This document shows, one piece after another, positions 8,621 to 17,215 of a stretch of DNA of 64,000 bases. The notes under the pieces were generated by a model that was given only the letters and a program-made list of their open reading frames with translations, was not told where the DNA came from and did not search any database. Every line of letters begins with the position of its first letter. The stretch's first letter is position 1. The DNA comes from CBDIDH01 sp965277595. Its GTDB lineage: Bacteria > Planctomycetota > Planctomycetia > Isosphaerales > Isosphaeraceae. Location: positions 62,001 to 126,000 of the forward strand of contig CBDIDH010000002.1 in assembly GCA_965277595.1 (NCBI GenBank), in the 5' to 3' direction. The position numbers and the translations under genes were made by a program.

Positions 8621-9349
8621 ATGTCGGAGAAAGATCGTCTGACCGAGATCCCGACGGAGTGGACGCTGATTCGGACCGCGCACGCGCCGGGAGCCGATGG
8701 CGAGGCCGTTGCGAACGAAGCCGCCGTGGCGATGGAACGATTGATCGGGCGCTATCACGACGCGGTCGGCCGCTACCTGAAAGTGAAACTCCGCGACGAA
8801 CACCTCGCGGACGAGGTCTCGCAGGAATTCTGGACCAAGCTCCTCAGTCGCAAGCTCGCCGGCGCGGACCCGGAAAAAGGGCGGTTTCGGGACTACCTGC
8901 GCACCATTCTCCAACGCCTGATCATAGATCATTTTCGCGGCCGAAAATCCCTCCCCCTCCCACCCGGCGACCTCACCGACGCCAACGCCACCGACGCTGA
9001 TTTCGACCAGGTCTGGCGCGATTCGGTGATCAAACGTGTCTGGGCGCGACTCGAAAATTACGAGCTTGCCACGCCCAAGAACCGCTATTCCACGGTCTTG
9101 CAACTGCGCGTCGCCCATCCCGATGCGCCTATCGAGGCAATCGCGGAGCTCCTTGGCATCCACGTCGGCGCGGAAGTCCGCCCCGACGCGTTTCGCAAAT
9201 CCTTGCAACGCGCCCGGTCCAAGTTCCTGGAACTCTTGATCCAGGAGCTTCGCGACACGATCCACCCGGCCGAACCCGAGGACATCAAGGCCGAGATTTA
9301 CGAGCTCGGGCTCGGGCCGCTCTATCGAAGATACTCCGATGATTATTGA
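8621..9349 (+). CDS. ECF-type RNA polymerase sigma factor
   Basis: This 242-residue protein resembles the large planctomycete ECF sigma families. Region 2 is clear: RLIGRYHDAVGRYLKVKL, then ADEVSQEFWTKLL, then FRDYLRTILQRLIIDHFRGR. Region 4 is a looser helix-turn-helix around IEAIAELLGIHVGAEVRPDAFRKSLQRA with an insertion. An earlier ATG at 8510 follows a perfect AGGAGG, but only three bases separate them and the extra 37 residues are encoded through the parS site. The start at 8621, after a GGTGAGG, is therefore preferred. No anti-sigma gene is adjacent. Many planctomycete ECFs are instead paired with Ser/Thr kinases, and one kinase gene lies 1.7 kb away, but no link is shown. Confidence 0.85.
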   Translation: MSEKDRLTEIPTEWTLIRTAHAPGADGEAVANEAAVAMERLIGRYHDAVGRYLKVKLRDEHLADEVSQEFWTKLLSRKLAGADPEKGRFRDYLRTILQRLIIDHFRGRKSLPLPPGDLTDANATDADFDQVWRDSVIKRVWARLENYELATPKNRYSTVLQLRVAHPDAPIEAIAELLGIHVGAEVRPDAFRKSLQRARSKFLELLIQELRDTIHPAEPEDIKAEIYELGLGPLYRRYSDDY

Positions 9350-9626
9350 CCGCCATGAATCGAAGACACGGAGGCGCCAAATCTCCGGTTTACCTGCGCT
9401 CCATAAATCGCGTTCACTTTCTCGATCGGCCAGCTTCCCTGATTGCCGAAATTTCCCCTGGGCTACTTGATTAACTTTTTCGGGCCGTTAAAGTATTCTG
9501 AGAGGAAAGCCTATTTTTCGGGTCGACGTGGCCAGGACATAGATCGCCCCGCCGAGCGGATCACCCTCACGTCTCCCGGAATTCTTGAGCAGCGCCACCC
9601 AGGATGCACCTCAGAGAGGAGGGGCG

Positions 9627-9869
9627 ATGCTGGTTCTCTCTCGGAAAAAAAACGAGAGCATCATCATCAGCGACACGATCACCGTCACGGTCATCGAGAT
9701 TCGCGGTGACAAGGTTCGTCTCGGCATTGAAGCGCCCAAGGACGTCAGCGTCCACCGTCGCGAAGTTTACGACGCGATCCACGCACACGATTCAACCCCT
9801 TCCCCCGGCACTCGCAACCGCGACGTTGCCCCTCCGGCACGAACACCCGAGGCGGATCTTAGTCCCTGA
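9627..9869 (+). CDS. csrA: Carbon storage regulator CsrA
   Basis: This 80-residue RNA-binding post-transcriptional regulator has the canonical N-terminus (MLVLSRKKNESIII) and core (GDKVRLGIEAPKDVSVHRREVYDAI). It is known to dimerise and bind GGA motifs in mRNA leaders, blocking translation. The start follows an excellent ribosome site (AGGAGGGG, 9617-9624). After the CsrA fold (about residues 1-55) there is a Pro/Thr/Asp-rich tail of about 25 residues, longer than in the classical 61-residue protein. No fliW or flagellar gene is near, so it stands alone here. Confidence 0.96.
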   Translation: MLVLSRKKNESIIISDTITVTVIEIRGDKVRLGIEAPKDVSVHRREVYDAIHAHDSTPSPGTRNRDVAPPARTPEADLSP

Positions 9870-9934
9870 TTTCGCGGAGAGCTCTCCCTCTTCCGCAGGA
9901 ATTCCGACGCCCTCTCGGTGATTAATCCCCGGCC

Positions 9935-10495
9935 CTAGCCGACGCCTTTTCGCGTCTTAAGCAGTTTGACGAATTCGCGCATCCAGGGGCCGTTGTCTGG
10001 CCAGCCCCGGACCGAGATCAGATTGCCGTCGACCACCACGTCGCGGTTGACAAATTCGCCTCCCGCGGCGCGTACGTCCGGTTCGAGTTCGGGATAACAG
10101 GTCGTCCGGCGCCCCGACATCCCGCCCGCCGCAATCACGAGCAGCGGGCCGTGGCAGTTCGCCGCGATCGGTTTCTTCGCCTCGACAAAATGCCGAACGA
10201 TCGCGACGGCCTTCGGTCGATTCCGCAAATACTCCGGCGCCCGGCCGCCGGGGAGCACCAGACCATCGTACTCGGACGCCTGGACGTCATCGAAGCCCAG
10301 GTCCGACTCGACCCGGTAGCCCGGCTTCTCGGTGTAGGTATCGAAATCGGGATCAAAGTCGTGGACGACGGACATGAAAACCCTGCGCGCAAGGGTTGCG
10401 ATGTGTACCGTCCAGCCCTCTTCTTCCAGGCGATACTTGGCGTAATAAATCTCTTGCGCCTCGCCCGCATCACCCGTCATGAGCAAGATTTTCAT
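9935..10495 (-). CDS. DJ-1/PfpI family protein
   Basis: This 186-residue DJ-1/PfpI fold protein belongs to a family covering cysteine peptidases, deglycase-like and stress proteins. The nucleophile elbow is present (AANCHGPLL, Cys114-His115), as is the family Glu88 in PGGRAPEYL. The ATG at 10495 is chosen because it follows GAGGAGATC at correct spacing and begins the fold (MKILLMTGDAGEAQ). The frame stays open upstream into the tRNA-Glu gene, but that part has no homology. Substrate unknown. Confidence 0.92.
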   Translation of the reverse strand: MKILLMTGDAGEAQEIYYAKYRLEEEGWTVHIATLARRVFMSVVHDFDPDFDTYTEKPGYRVESDLGFDDVQASEYDGLVLPGGRAPEYLRNRPKAVAIVRHFVEAKKPIAANCHGPLLVIAAGGMSGRRTTCYPELEPDVRAAGGEFVNRDVVVDGNLISVRGWPDNGPWMREFVKLLKTRKGVG

Positions 10496-10685
10496 CGTGA
10501 TCTCCTCGAGGATTCGAAGCGACGAGGTTACGCGGTGCGCAGCGCGCTGACAAGAGTCCACCGCTGTTTCACGGGAAAGACGGCGGAAACCCGAGTCGGC
10601 CATCACCCGTTCACGAATGGACCCGAAAGCCGCCTTGACCGGATCGGGTCGCACTTTGTAAATTAACCTTCCCGAACGGCTCGAT

Positions 10686-10760
10686 GGCCCCATCGTCTAG
10701 CCCGGTCTAGGACACATGCCTTTCACGCATGCAACGCGGGTTCAAATCCCGCTGGGGTCA
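10686..10760 (+). tRNA. tRNA-Glu (anticodon TTC)
   Basis: The acceptor GGCCCCA pairs with TGGGGTC (one G-U), the anticodon stem CATGC/GCATG encloses CTTTCAC (anticodon TTC), and the T arm is GCGGG-TTCAAAT-CCCGC. The D arm is the typical glutamate form. The last 19 bases are overlapped on the opposite strand by the 3' end of the symporter gene. Confidence 0.96.
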
Positions 10761-12034
10761 CTCACTTCCTCGAATCGGTCCAGCTTCGACTCCTCCCCAC
10801 GAAGCCGATCGAGCACGACGGCCACGACCATGTCGCTCGTCACGTTCGTGACCGCCCGGCACCGCGAGAGCAGCCAGTCGACCGTCAGTAACAATTGCAC
10901 GATCTCCAGGGGCAGGCCGACTGTCTTGAGGACGAGGGCCAGCGAGATTAAACCCGCGTCGGGAATCGCCGCGATGCCGATCCCCGCGAGGATGCACGAT
11001 CCGGCCGCGAGCAACTGTTGCCCGATCGTCAGGTCAATCCCATACACCTGCGCGACGAAGAGGACGGCCATCGCCTCGTAAAGTAAAATCCCATCGTTAT
11101 TCAGATTCGTTCCCACGCACGCCGCCAGCCGGGCGGACTGCGGACTGACCCCCATCGAATCGAGGCAACGGAGCGTCACGGGCAAGGTCGCAAGGCTGCT
11201 GCTGGCTCCGACCGCATAAACAATCGCGTCCCGAGCACCCGTCCAGAACCAACGCAGACTCTTGCGGGCGATAAGCACGACCCACGCCTGATAAACCACG
11301 AGGATCTGCAATCCCAGCCCCAGAACCGCGACGCCAACATACCAGAGTAGTCCTCGAATCGGACTGAAGCCGTCCCGGCCGATGGTCCGCGCGACAACCC
11401 CAAAGACGGCAAGCGGTATCAGCGCGATGACCCATCCGATCAAAATTTCCAGCGCCCGATAAATCGTCGCGACGCCATTCTCCAGGGCTAGGTACGCGGT
11501 CTCGCCTCTTCGCTGTTGTTCCTGCTTCGCGCTTCGCAAGGCGCCTCCCAGCAAGACGGCCAGAATGACGATGCTGATGACCGAGTTGTCCAGAAACGGC
11601 TGCACGAGGTTTCTGGGCAGGAACAATTCGACTTCCTTGAGAAACCGAATCTCTTTAACCTGACCCAGCATTCCTCCTGGATTTGCGTTCGCTGTCATCG
11701 TCGAAGCGGCCAGGTGCCTGCCGGGTTGGAGGACGTTCGAGAGCGTCAGACCGATCGCCACGGCGATCAGCGCGTTGGTGATCGAGATCGCGACCATCCA
11801 GGCCGCCCCGCGCAGACCGATCGCGGTGCGAAGCATCGCGTCGACGACCGAGACGAAGAGCAGCGGCCCCGCGAGCGCCTTGATGAGATCGATGAGGACC
11901 GTCCCCAACTCTCCCAGCCAGGCCGCCTCTCGTCCGAAACGTGTCCCCACCAGCGCGCCCAAGAGCATCGCCGCAACGATCCGAGCCGCGAAGGGGATTG
12001 CCTTCAGACGCCCGACTGCGGTCGCAACCGTCAT
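10742..12034 (-). CDS. Dicarboxylate/amino acid:cation symporter (DAACS family)
   Basis: This 430-residue inner-membrane transporter has about eight hydrophobic spans and the two re-entrant hairpins of the glutamate/aspartate/C4-dicarboxylate symporter family. The serine-rich motif is ASSSLATLPV (277-286), and the substrate/sodium motif, usually NMDGT, appears as NLNNDG (310-315). Transport is normally driven by sodium or proton gradients. Its ATG overlaps the stop of the deacetylase-like gene (ATGA, 12034-12031), so the two are co-translated. Its 3' end runs antisense into tRNA-Glu, an unusual stop position. Substrate not determinable. Confidence 0.92.
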   Translation of the reverse strand: MTVATAVGRLKAIPFAARIVAAMLLGALVGTRFGREAAWLGELGTVLIDLIKALAGPLLFVSVVDAMLRTAIGLRGAAWMVAISITNALIAVAIGLTLSNVLQPGRHLAASTMTANANPGGMLGQVKEIRFLKEVELFLPRNLVQPFLDNSVISIVILAVLLGGALRSAKQEQQRRGETAYLALENGVATIYRALEILIGWVIALIPLAVFGVVARTIGRDGFSPIRGLLWYVGVAVLGLGLQILVVYQAWVVLIARKSLRWFWTGARDAIVYAVGASSSLATLPVTLRCLDSMGVSPQSARLAACVGTNLNNDGILLYEAMAVLFVAQVYGIDLTIGQQLLAAGSCILAGIGIAAIPDAGLISLALVLKTVGLPLEIVQLLLTVDWLLSRCRAVTNVTSDMVVAVVLDRLRGEESKLDRFEEVSDPSGI

Positions 12035-13011
12035 TCCGAACCTGACCCCGTCGAGTTTTTCGCGACCTCGGTGTCGTCCCCGTCGAGAAGCGTTTCCAGG
12101 TGTGCCGCGACGCAGCCGGCCAGGATTGGCACGTTATAGCCCCCCTCCAGAACGCTCACGATTCGACCCGAGGCGTGAACCTTCGCCACATCGAGAACCG
12201 ATCGGGTCAGGTCAATAAAATCCTCGACCTCCAGACCGAGATCGCCGACCGGATCTTCCGCGTGCGCATCGAAACCCGCGCTGACAAGGACCAACTCGGG
12301 ACGGAGCTTGTCCGCGAGCGTTTCCAGACCAGCCCGGAAGGTCGCGAGGAAGTCAGGCCGCGTCGTACCAAACGTGATCGGTAGATTTTTCGTGAACCCG
12401 AGACCTCGACCCGTCCCGGTCTCGTCCGAGGACCCAGTACCTGGATAAAAGGGATGGCGATGGATCGAGAGGAAGCCGACGCGGCCGTCCTCGTAAAAGA
12501 TTTCCTGCGTGCCGTTTCCGTGATGAACGTCGAAGTCCACGACCAGAATGCGGCTCAGCTCGTGACGCGCCAGGGCATCCGCCGCCGCCACGGCGACATT
12601 GTCATAAAGACAAAACCCCATCGCTCCGCCCGGTCGCGCGTGATGACCAGGGGGTCTGACCACGCACAAGGCTCGTCGATCGGTTCCTTCAATCACGGTC
12701 GCGACCGCCTCGACCGCCGATCCGGCGGCGAGGAGCGCCGCGTCGTTGGACCCGGAATACACCCACGTATCCGGTTCGATCGGACCCCCACCACGCGCTT
12801 CGAATCGGGGAACGGAATCAAGGTAGGAGGGGGAATGGACGCGCATCAATTCTTCGCGGGTCGCGGGGCGAACAATTCCGGTCTGGCACCGCGAGTCGAG
12901 GCCGCTCCGCTCCAGATGCCGGAGGATCGCGCGAAGCCGTTCGTGGCGCTCAGGGTGCCTCGCGGGAGGTTGATGTTCGAGCATCCTCGGATCGCTGTAG
13001 AGCGTGACCAT
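12031..13011 (-). CDS. Histone deacetylase family (zinc-dependent acyl hydrolase)
   Basis: This 326-residue arginase/deacetylase-fold enzyme is related to bacterial acetoin-utilisation AcuC and acetylpolyamine amidohydrolases. Zinc ligands are visible: Asp161 and His163 in VDFDVHHGNG and Asp248 in SAGFDAH. The catalytic His pair is in PPGHHA (123-124). The N-terminus YSDPRMLEHQPPARHPE is typical of the family. Likely substrates are acetylated lysines or polyamines. It is translationally coupled to the downstream symporter, suggesting that uptake of a small molecule and its deacylation are linked (inference). Confidence 0.93.
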   Translation of the reverse strand: MVTLYSDPRMLEHQPPARHPERHERLRAILRHLERSGLDSRCQTGIVRPATREELMRVHSPSYLDSVPRFEARGGGPIEPDTWVYSGSNDAALLAAGSAVEAVATVIEGTDRRALCVVRPPGHHARPGGAMGFCLYDNVAVAAADALARHELSRILVVDFDVHHGNGTQEIFYEDGRVGFLSIHRHPFYPGTGSSDETGTGRGLGFTKNLPITFGTTRPDFLATFRAGLETLADKLRPELVLVSAGFDAHAEDPVGDLGLEVEDFIDLTRSVLDVAKVHASGRIVSVLEGGYNVPILAGCVAAHLETLLDGDDTEVAKNSTGSGSE

Positions 13012-13090
13012 CGCCGGGTACTCAGAGGGCTTTGTCCTGGAATCAGGTCGATCGTAAGGTCGCCGTGATGGTCACGTCAACGACCGGACG

Positions 13091-13106
13091 GGTTTCACGT
13101 GGAACA
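13091..13106 (+). promoter_or_regulatory. parS: parS-like ParB binding site 2
   Basis: The 16-mer GGTTTCACGTGGAACA contains the same 14-base core as sites 1 and 3. It lies in the 148-base divergent spacer between the deacetylase-like gene and the glycosyltransferase gene, about 3.4 kb upstream of parA, so it is intergenic. Confidence 0.87.
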
Positions 13107-13159
13107 TCCCGAGTCGTCGGCCGTGCAATTTGTCGAGGCCGGCGTTACGATGTCAGGTC

Positions 13160-14893
13160 ATGCGTGATACCGATCCAGGCTCTCTCGACGCCAATCAAAC
13201 CCGACGCGAGTGGTCTTGCATCGCCTTGCTCACGCTTCTGGGAGCCTGCTTTCGATTCTGGCGCTTTGGTCGGCTCGGCCTGACGCACTTTGACGAGGGG
13301 ATTTACGCGGGCATCGGCGCCTGGTCGCTCTCGACTCGGGGTCTCGGCGCGATCCAGCCGGAACTGATTCCGTATGCACCGCCCGGCTATCCGATCCTCG
13401 TCGGCCTCGCGTACAACCTCCTCGGTGTCAGCGACGCCCCCGTGCTTCTTGTCTCCGTCCTGCTTGGCACGGCGACCATTCCACTCATGGGCTGGCTCGG
13501 GCGGCGAACCTTCGGGCCGGGCGCGGGAGCTTCGGCCGCTGCCTTCGCGGCGATCTCAATCGCGCACATCGCGTTCTCTCGAAAGGCGCTCACCGACGTC
13601 TCCTTCCTTTTCGCCTGGACCTTGGCTCTTGGCCTTGGAGGCCGCTTCCTGGAAAAACCGGGGTTCAGCCGGGCGCTTGTGTTTGGGCTGGGTGTCGGTC
13701 TCGCGCAAAACTTCAAATACAACGGATGGCTCGCCGGCGCCGTGGTTCCGCTCGCGGTCGTCACGGGATGGGCAGGGGGCGTCGAACACGACACGAGACG
13801 CTTGATCCGAATCCTCGTCTTTGGGATCGTCGCGGCGCTCGTCGCCGCCGCCTGTTATTGGCCCTGGTACGTGTATGTCGCTTCTCAATCGGGGGGATAT
13901 GCGGCGCTCGTTCGGCATCATCGCAGCTATCTCGGCGACGTATCAACCTGGCTCGACTATCTCAAGGCGCAGCTCGGCCAGATCGCCGCACTCTCGGGAG
14001 GCCCACTCTGGGGCCTCGGGGCGTGGCTCATCGCGTCTGGCCTCGCGTCCTTCGCGCGACGCGGTTTGCGGCGGTGGAATCCGAACGCGAGCGGTTCGAA
14101 ACTTTTCCTCGTCGCCGGCGCGGCGATCTCGGCCCTTGCTCCCGATTTCGCCTGGTGGATCGGTCTGCTCTGGTCGCCTCGGCTGATCGTCGATCCTCAA
14201 CCCGCGCGTCGCATCCTCGGCCTGACCTGGATTCTGCTCTCGATCCTGACTCCCTTTTATCATCCCTACGCTCGCCTCTGGCTTCCGATTCACGCGGCGG
14301 GTTGGACGCTCCTCGCCGGCCTCATCGTGACGATCGACGATGCGACAAGAACGCGCTCGGCTTCGACCTCGTCACGACAACCAACAGCCTGGTGGCTTGC
14401 TCGGTTGGCCTGCGTCGTCTTGCTCGTCCTGGGTCTCAGGGTCTGCGTGAATCCCGCATCGCTCCGTTCCATTCCCCTGAAATCATTCTTCATGCCCACG
14501 GACGATCTTCGAAGAGCCTCGGCGGAGCTCGACGAACTGGCCCGCTTGAATCCCGAACGCTGGGAACGGCTCCGCTTGCTGGGACGCCGCCCGCTCGATT
14601 TTTATCTGAACTTGCGGGGGAGGACGCCCATTTACTTACTATCCTCGCGAAAAGGGGTCTCGAAGCGCCCGATCTTGCCGACCGAGCATGCGCTTCTGGA
14701 TGAAGCTGGAGACGGCCGAAACCGTCTTGATCCCGCGCAAATCGAACTACCGAACGACTGGACGTGTCAGAAGGTTTGGCGGACGCGGCTCGATCCGGTG
14801 ACCTTGCTCGACCTCGATCCAGGTGCCTCGAATCGTCCTGAATCGGGATCGTTCGCGCGACTGATCCTGCTCGCTCCAGTTGAAACTCCTTGA
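13160..14893 (+). CDS. Glycosyltransferase family 39-like integral membrane protein
   Basis: This polytopic protein of about 577 residues has some ten hydrophobic spans. The N-terminal first-loop motif THFDEGIYAGIG contains the acidic pair typical of GT-C glycosyltransferases (ArnT/PMT, family 39), which use polyprenyl-phosphate sugars. Further support comes from GYPILVGLAYNLLG, an aromatic-rich YWPWYVYVASQSGGY loop and a soluble C-terminal domain of about 150 residues. A TTG 30 bases upstream could also start it; the ATG at 13160 is preferred. It probably modifies lipid or protein at the periplasmic face. The 36 bases to pncB suggest co-transcription. Confidence 0.85.
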   Translation: MRDTDPGSLDANQTRREWSCIALLTLLGACFRFWRFGRLGLTHFDEGIYAGIGAWSLSTRGLGAIQPELIPYAPPGYPILVGLAYNLLGVSDAPVLLVSVLLGTATIPLMGWLGRRTFGPGAGASAAAFAAISIAHIAFSRKALTDVSFLFAWTLALGLGGRFLEKPGFSRALVFGLGVGLAQNFKYNGWLAGAVVPLAVVTGWAGGVEHDTRRLIRILVFGIVAALVAAACYWPWYVYVASQSGGYAALVRHHRSYLGDVSTWLDYLKAQLGQIAALSGGPLWGLGAWLIASGLASFARRGLRRWNPNASGSKLFLVAGAAISALAPDFAWWIGLLWSPRLIVDPQPARRILGLTWILLSILTPFYHPYARLWLPIHAAGWTLLAGLIVTIDDATRTRSASTSSRQPTAWWLARLACVVLLVLGLRVCVNPASLRSIPLKSFFMPTDDLRRASAELDELARLNPERWERLRLLGRRPLDFYLNLRGRTPIYLLSSRKGVSKRPILPTEHALLDEAGDGRNRLDPAQIELPNDWTCQKVWRTRLDPVTLLDLDPGASNRPESGSFARLILLAPVETP

Positions 14894-14929
14894 ACACTGG
14901 CCTTTCCCATTCCGTTAGGGTCCAACGCC

Positions 14930-16288
14930 ATGTCGCCCGACCCCCCGGTTTCCCTCTGGGTCAACGCCGATTCGCTTGGGCTTCTCACCGATCTCTACCA
15001 ACTAACGATGATGGCCGGTTACTTCGCCACGGGGCGTGCCGACCTTCGCGCCACGTTCGAGGTTTTTGTTCGAAAGCTTCCCGCCTCGCGGTCCTTCCTC
15101 GTCTTCGCCGGACTGGAGCAACTTGTTGGCGACCTGCTGATGTTGAATCTTTCCGACCAGTCGATTTCCGATCTCCGCGCGCTTCCCGCGTTCCAAGCCT
15201 GCCCCGAGACTGTCTTCGAACAGATGCGGGGCCTTCGATTCACGGGCGACCTCTGGTCCGTGCCCGAGGGAACCGTCGTTTTCGCCGGGGAACCCTTGAT
15301 CCGCGTCGAGGCCCGACTTGCCGAGGCGCAATGGCTGGAGACGCTCGCTCTCGCGTCGATCGGCTATCCGACTCTCGTGGCCTCCAAGGCGGCTCGCGTG
15401 GTTCTCGCGGCGAATGGAAAACCACTTTTCGACTTCGGACTGCGGCGCGGCCACGGACCTCAGGCGGGCCTGCTCGCCGCGCGAGCCTCGGCCATCGCCG
15501 GATTCGAGGGAACCAGCAACGTCGAGGCGGCGATGCGCCTCGGCCTTCCTTGTTCGGGCACGATGGCCCATTCGTGGGTCCAGTCGTTCGAAGACGAAAG
15601 CGAATCTTTTTCCGAGTTCGCCCAGGTTTTCCCGGGCGCGACAACCTTGCTCGTTGACACCTTCGACACGCCGAGAGGTGTTGCCCGCGCCGCGGCGATC
15701 GAACCCGCGGTGCAGGCGATTCGCATCGACAGCGGCGACCTTGGCCCCTTGGCTTTCCAGGCCCGTCGGATTCTCAACGAACGCAACCGCTCGAGCGTCA
15801 AGATTTTCGGCAGTGGCGATCTCGACGAGTTTCGAATCGCCGACCTCGTCAAGGCCGATGCCCCTTTTGATGCGTTCGGAGTCGGAACCGAGGTCGTCAC
15901 CAGTCGAGACGCCCCCGCGCTCGCGATCGTCTACAAGCTCGTCGCCATCGACGGCGAGGGGCGCATCAAGCTCAGTCACGGCAAACAGACCTATCCTTTC
16001 GCCAAACAGGTTTTTCGGCAGGTCGACACCGTCGGCCGCTTCCTCGCCGACCAGGTCACTCGATTCGACGAGGTTCGGGTCGGAGAACCATTGCTTTCTC
16101 CGGTCATTCAACACGGCAAACTCGTCGCCGCCCTCCCTCGTCTCGATGCCATTCAGAGCCGGTGCCGGTCGCAGCTCAATTCCCTCCCGACGTCGTTGAA
16201 GGATCTCGATTCGATCGGCTCCTATCCGGTTACGTTCAGCGATCGGCTTGAAACCGAGGCGCGAAGGCTTCGAGAGGCGCACTCCTGA
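14930..16288 (+). CDS. pncB: Nicotinate phosphoribosyltransferase
   Basis: This 452-residue enzyme of the Preiss-Handler NAD salvage route makes nicotinate mononucleotide from nicotinate and PRPP with ATP hydrolysis. It shows the N-terminal LLTDLYQLTMMAGYF signature, FDFGLRRGHGPQAG, the GTMAHSWVQ segment with His214 (the phospho-histidine position in the family) and IRIDSGDLGPLAFQAR. Length is normal. The start follows TTAGGG at a reasonable distance. It is a soluble cytoplasmic protein. Confidence 0.97.
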   Translation: MSPDPPVSLWVNADSLGLLTDLYQLTMMAGYFATGRADLRATFEVFVRKLPASRSFLVFAGLEQLVGDLLMLNLSDQSISDLRALPAFQACPETVFEQMRGLRFTGDLWSVPEGTVVFAGEPLIRVEARLAEAQWLETLALASIGYPTLVASKAARVVLAANGKPLFDFGLRRGHGPQAGLLAARASAIAGFEGTSNVEAAMRLGLPCSGTMAHSWVQSFEDESESFSEFAQVFPGATTLLVDTFDTPRGVARAAAIEPAVQAIRIDSGDLGPLAFQARRILNERNRSSVKIFGSGDLDEFRIADLVKADAPFDAFGVGTEVVTSRDAPALAIVYKLVAIDGEGRIKLSHGKQTYPFAKQVFRQVDTVGRFLADQVTRFDEVRVGEPLLSPVIQHGKLVAALPRLDAIQSRCRSQLNSLPTSLKDLDSIGSYPVTFSDRLETEARRLREAHS

Positions 16289-16468
16289 CCGTCGACTTGG
16301 CGAAGCGTTCCCGACGGCGAACTTGAGCTTTACACCCTCCGAAGACAGGGATACGATCCCGGCGCGACCTCGCCGATCGGGATTTGTCGCGACTTCACTC
16401 CTTCGACGCCTCGCCGCCGAGAATGTCGAAGGAAGCCGACAACGAAGCAAATGGGAGGCTTCTTCCTC

Positions 16469-17215
16469 GTGGCCAAGATTATCGCCGTGGCCAATCAGAA
16501 GGGTGGAGTCGGCAAGACCACGACCGCAATCAACCTCGCGGCGGGTCTGGCCAAGTCGGGTCGCAGCGCGCTCGTAATCGACATCGACCCTCAGTGCAAC
16601 GCGACGAGCGGTCTCGGCGTCACCCCCGCGGTTCGCCACCCGCTTGTCGCCGGACGGCCACTCGCCCAGAGCGTCGTCGCCACGGATCAGGAAAAGCTCT
16701 TCGTGCTTCCCGGTTCGCTCAGCCTGGCCGATGCCGACGCTCTCTCGGCCTCGAACCGGCAACGCGCCTCGTCCTTTCGCCAGCAACTTAATCAGGAACT
16801 GGCCGAGTACGAATTCATCTTTCTCGACTGCCCCCCCTCGCTCGGGCAGTTAACCCGCGCAGCGCTCGGCGCGAGCGCGGAGGTACTGATTCCGATCCAG
16901 TGCGAATACTTCGCGATGGAGGGGCTTTCCCAGATCATCGAACTGGCTCGGCAGACGAAGTCGAAGGAAAATCATCGTCTGGAGATCGGCGGAATCGTCC
17001 TGACGATGTTCGACCCCGAGCTTGACCTGGCCCGCGAGGTGGCCGACGAGGTGCGCGGCTTCTTCGAGGAGACGGTCTTTCGCACCCAGATTCCCCGCGA
17101 CGTTCACATCAGCGAGGCACCCAGCCACGGCGTCAGTGTCCTCGACTACGCACCTCGGGCCCGAGGGTCCTGGGCCTATTCGGAACTCGTCATGGAGGTC
17201 ATCGAACGTGAGTAA
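16469..17215 (+). CDS. parA: Chromosome partitioning ATPase ParA
   Basis: This 248-residue Soj/ParA-type deviant Walker ATPase binds DNA non-specifically and moves ParB-parS complexes. Counting from the GTG at 16469: Walker A QKGGVGKTTT (signature Lys11, Lys16), Walker A' DIDPQCNATSGLG and Walker B IFLDCPPSLG. An ATG 18 bases upstream (MGGFFLV) is also in frame, but a GGGAGG sits at good spacing before the GTG. The stop overlaps the parB start, the standard parAB arrangement. No long N-terminal HTH is present, so this is the chromosomal (type Ib-like) form. Confidence 0.95.
   Translation: MAKIIAVANQKGGVGKTTTAINLAAGLAKSGRSALVIDIDPQCNATSGLGVTPAVRHPLVAGRPLAQSVVATDQEKLFVLPGSLSLADADALSASNRQRASSFRQQLNQELAEYEFIFLDCPPSLGQLTRAALGASAEVLIPIQCEYFAMEGLSQIIELARQTKSKENHRLEIGGIVLTMFDPELDLAREVADEVRGFFEETVFRTQIPRDVHISEAPSHGVSVLDYAPRARGSWAYSELVMEVIERE

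Noticed and set aside
10564..10579. Degenerate parS-like word TGTTTCACGGGAAAG
   Set aside because: Two to three mismatches in the core, including the central CACGTG; the three perfect sites are a clearly different class.
15002..16786. 594-codon minus-strand frame over pncB and the parA start
   Set aside because: pncB motifs are unambiguous on the plus strand and this frame crosses two genes with no conserved pattern.
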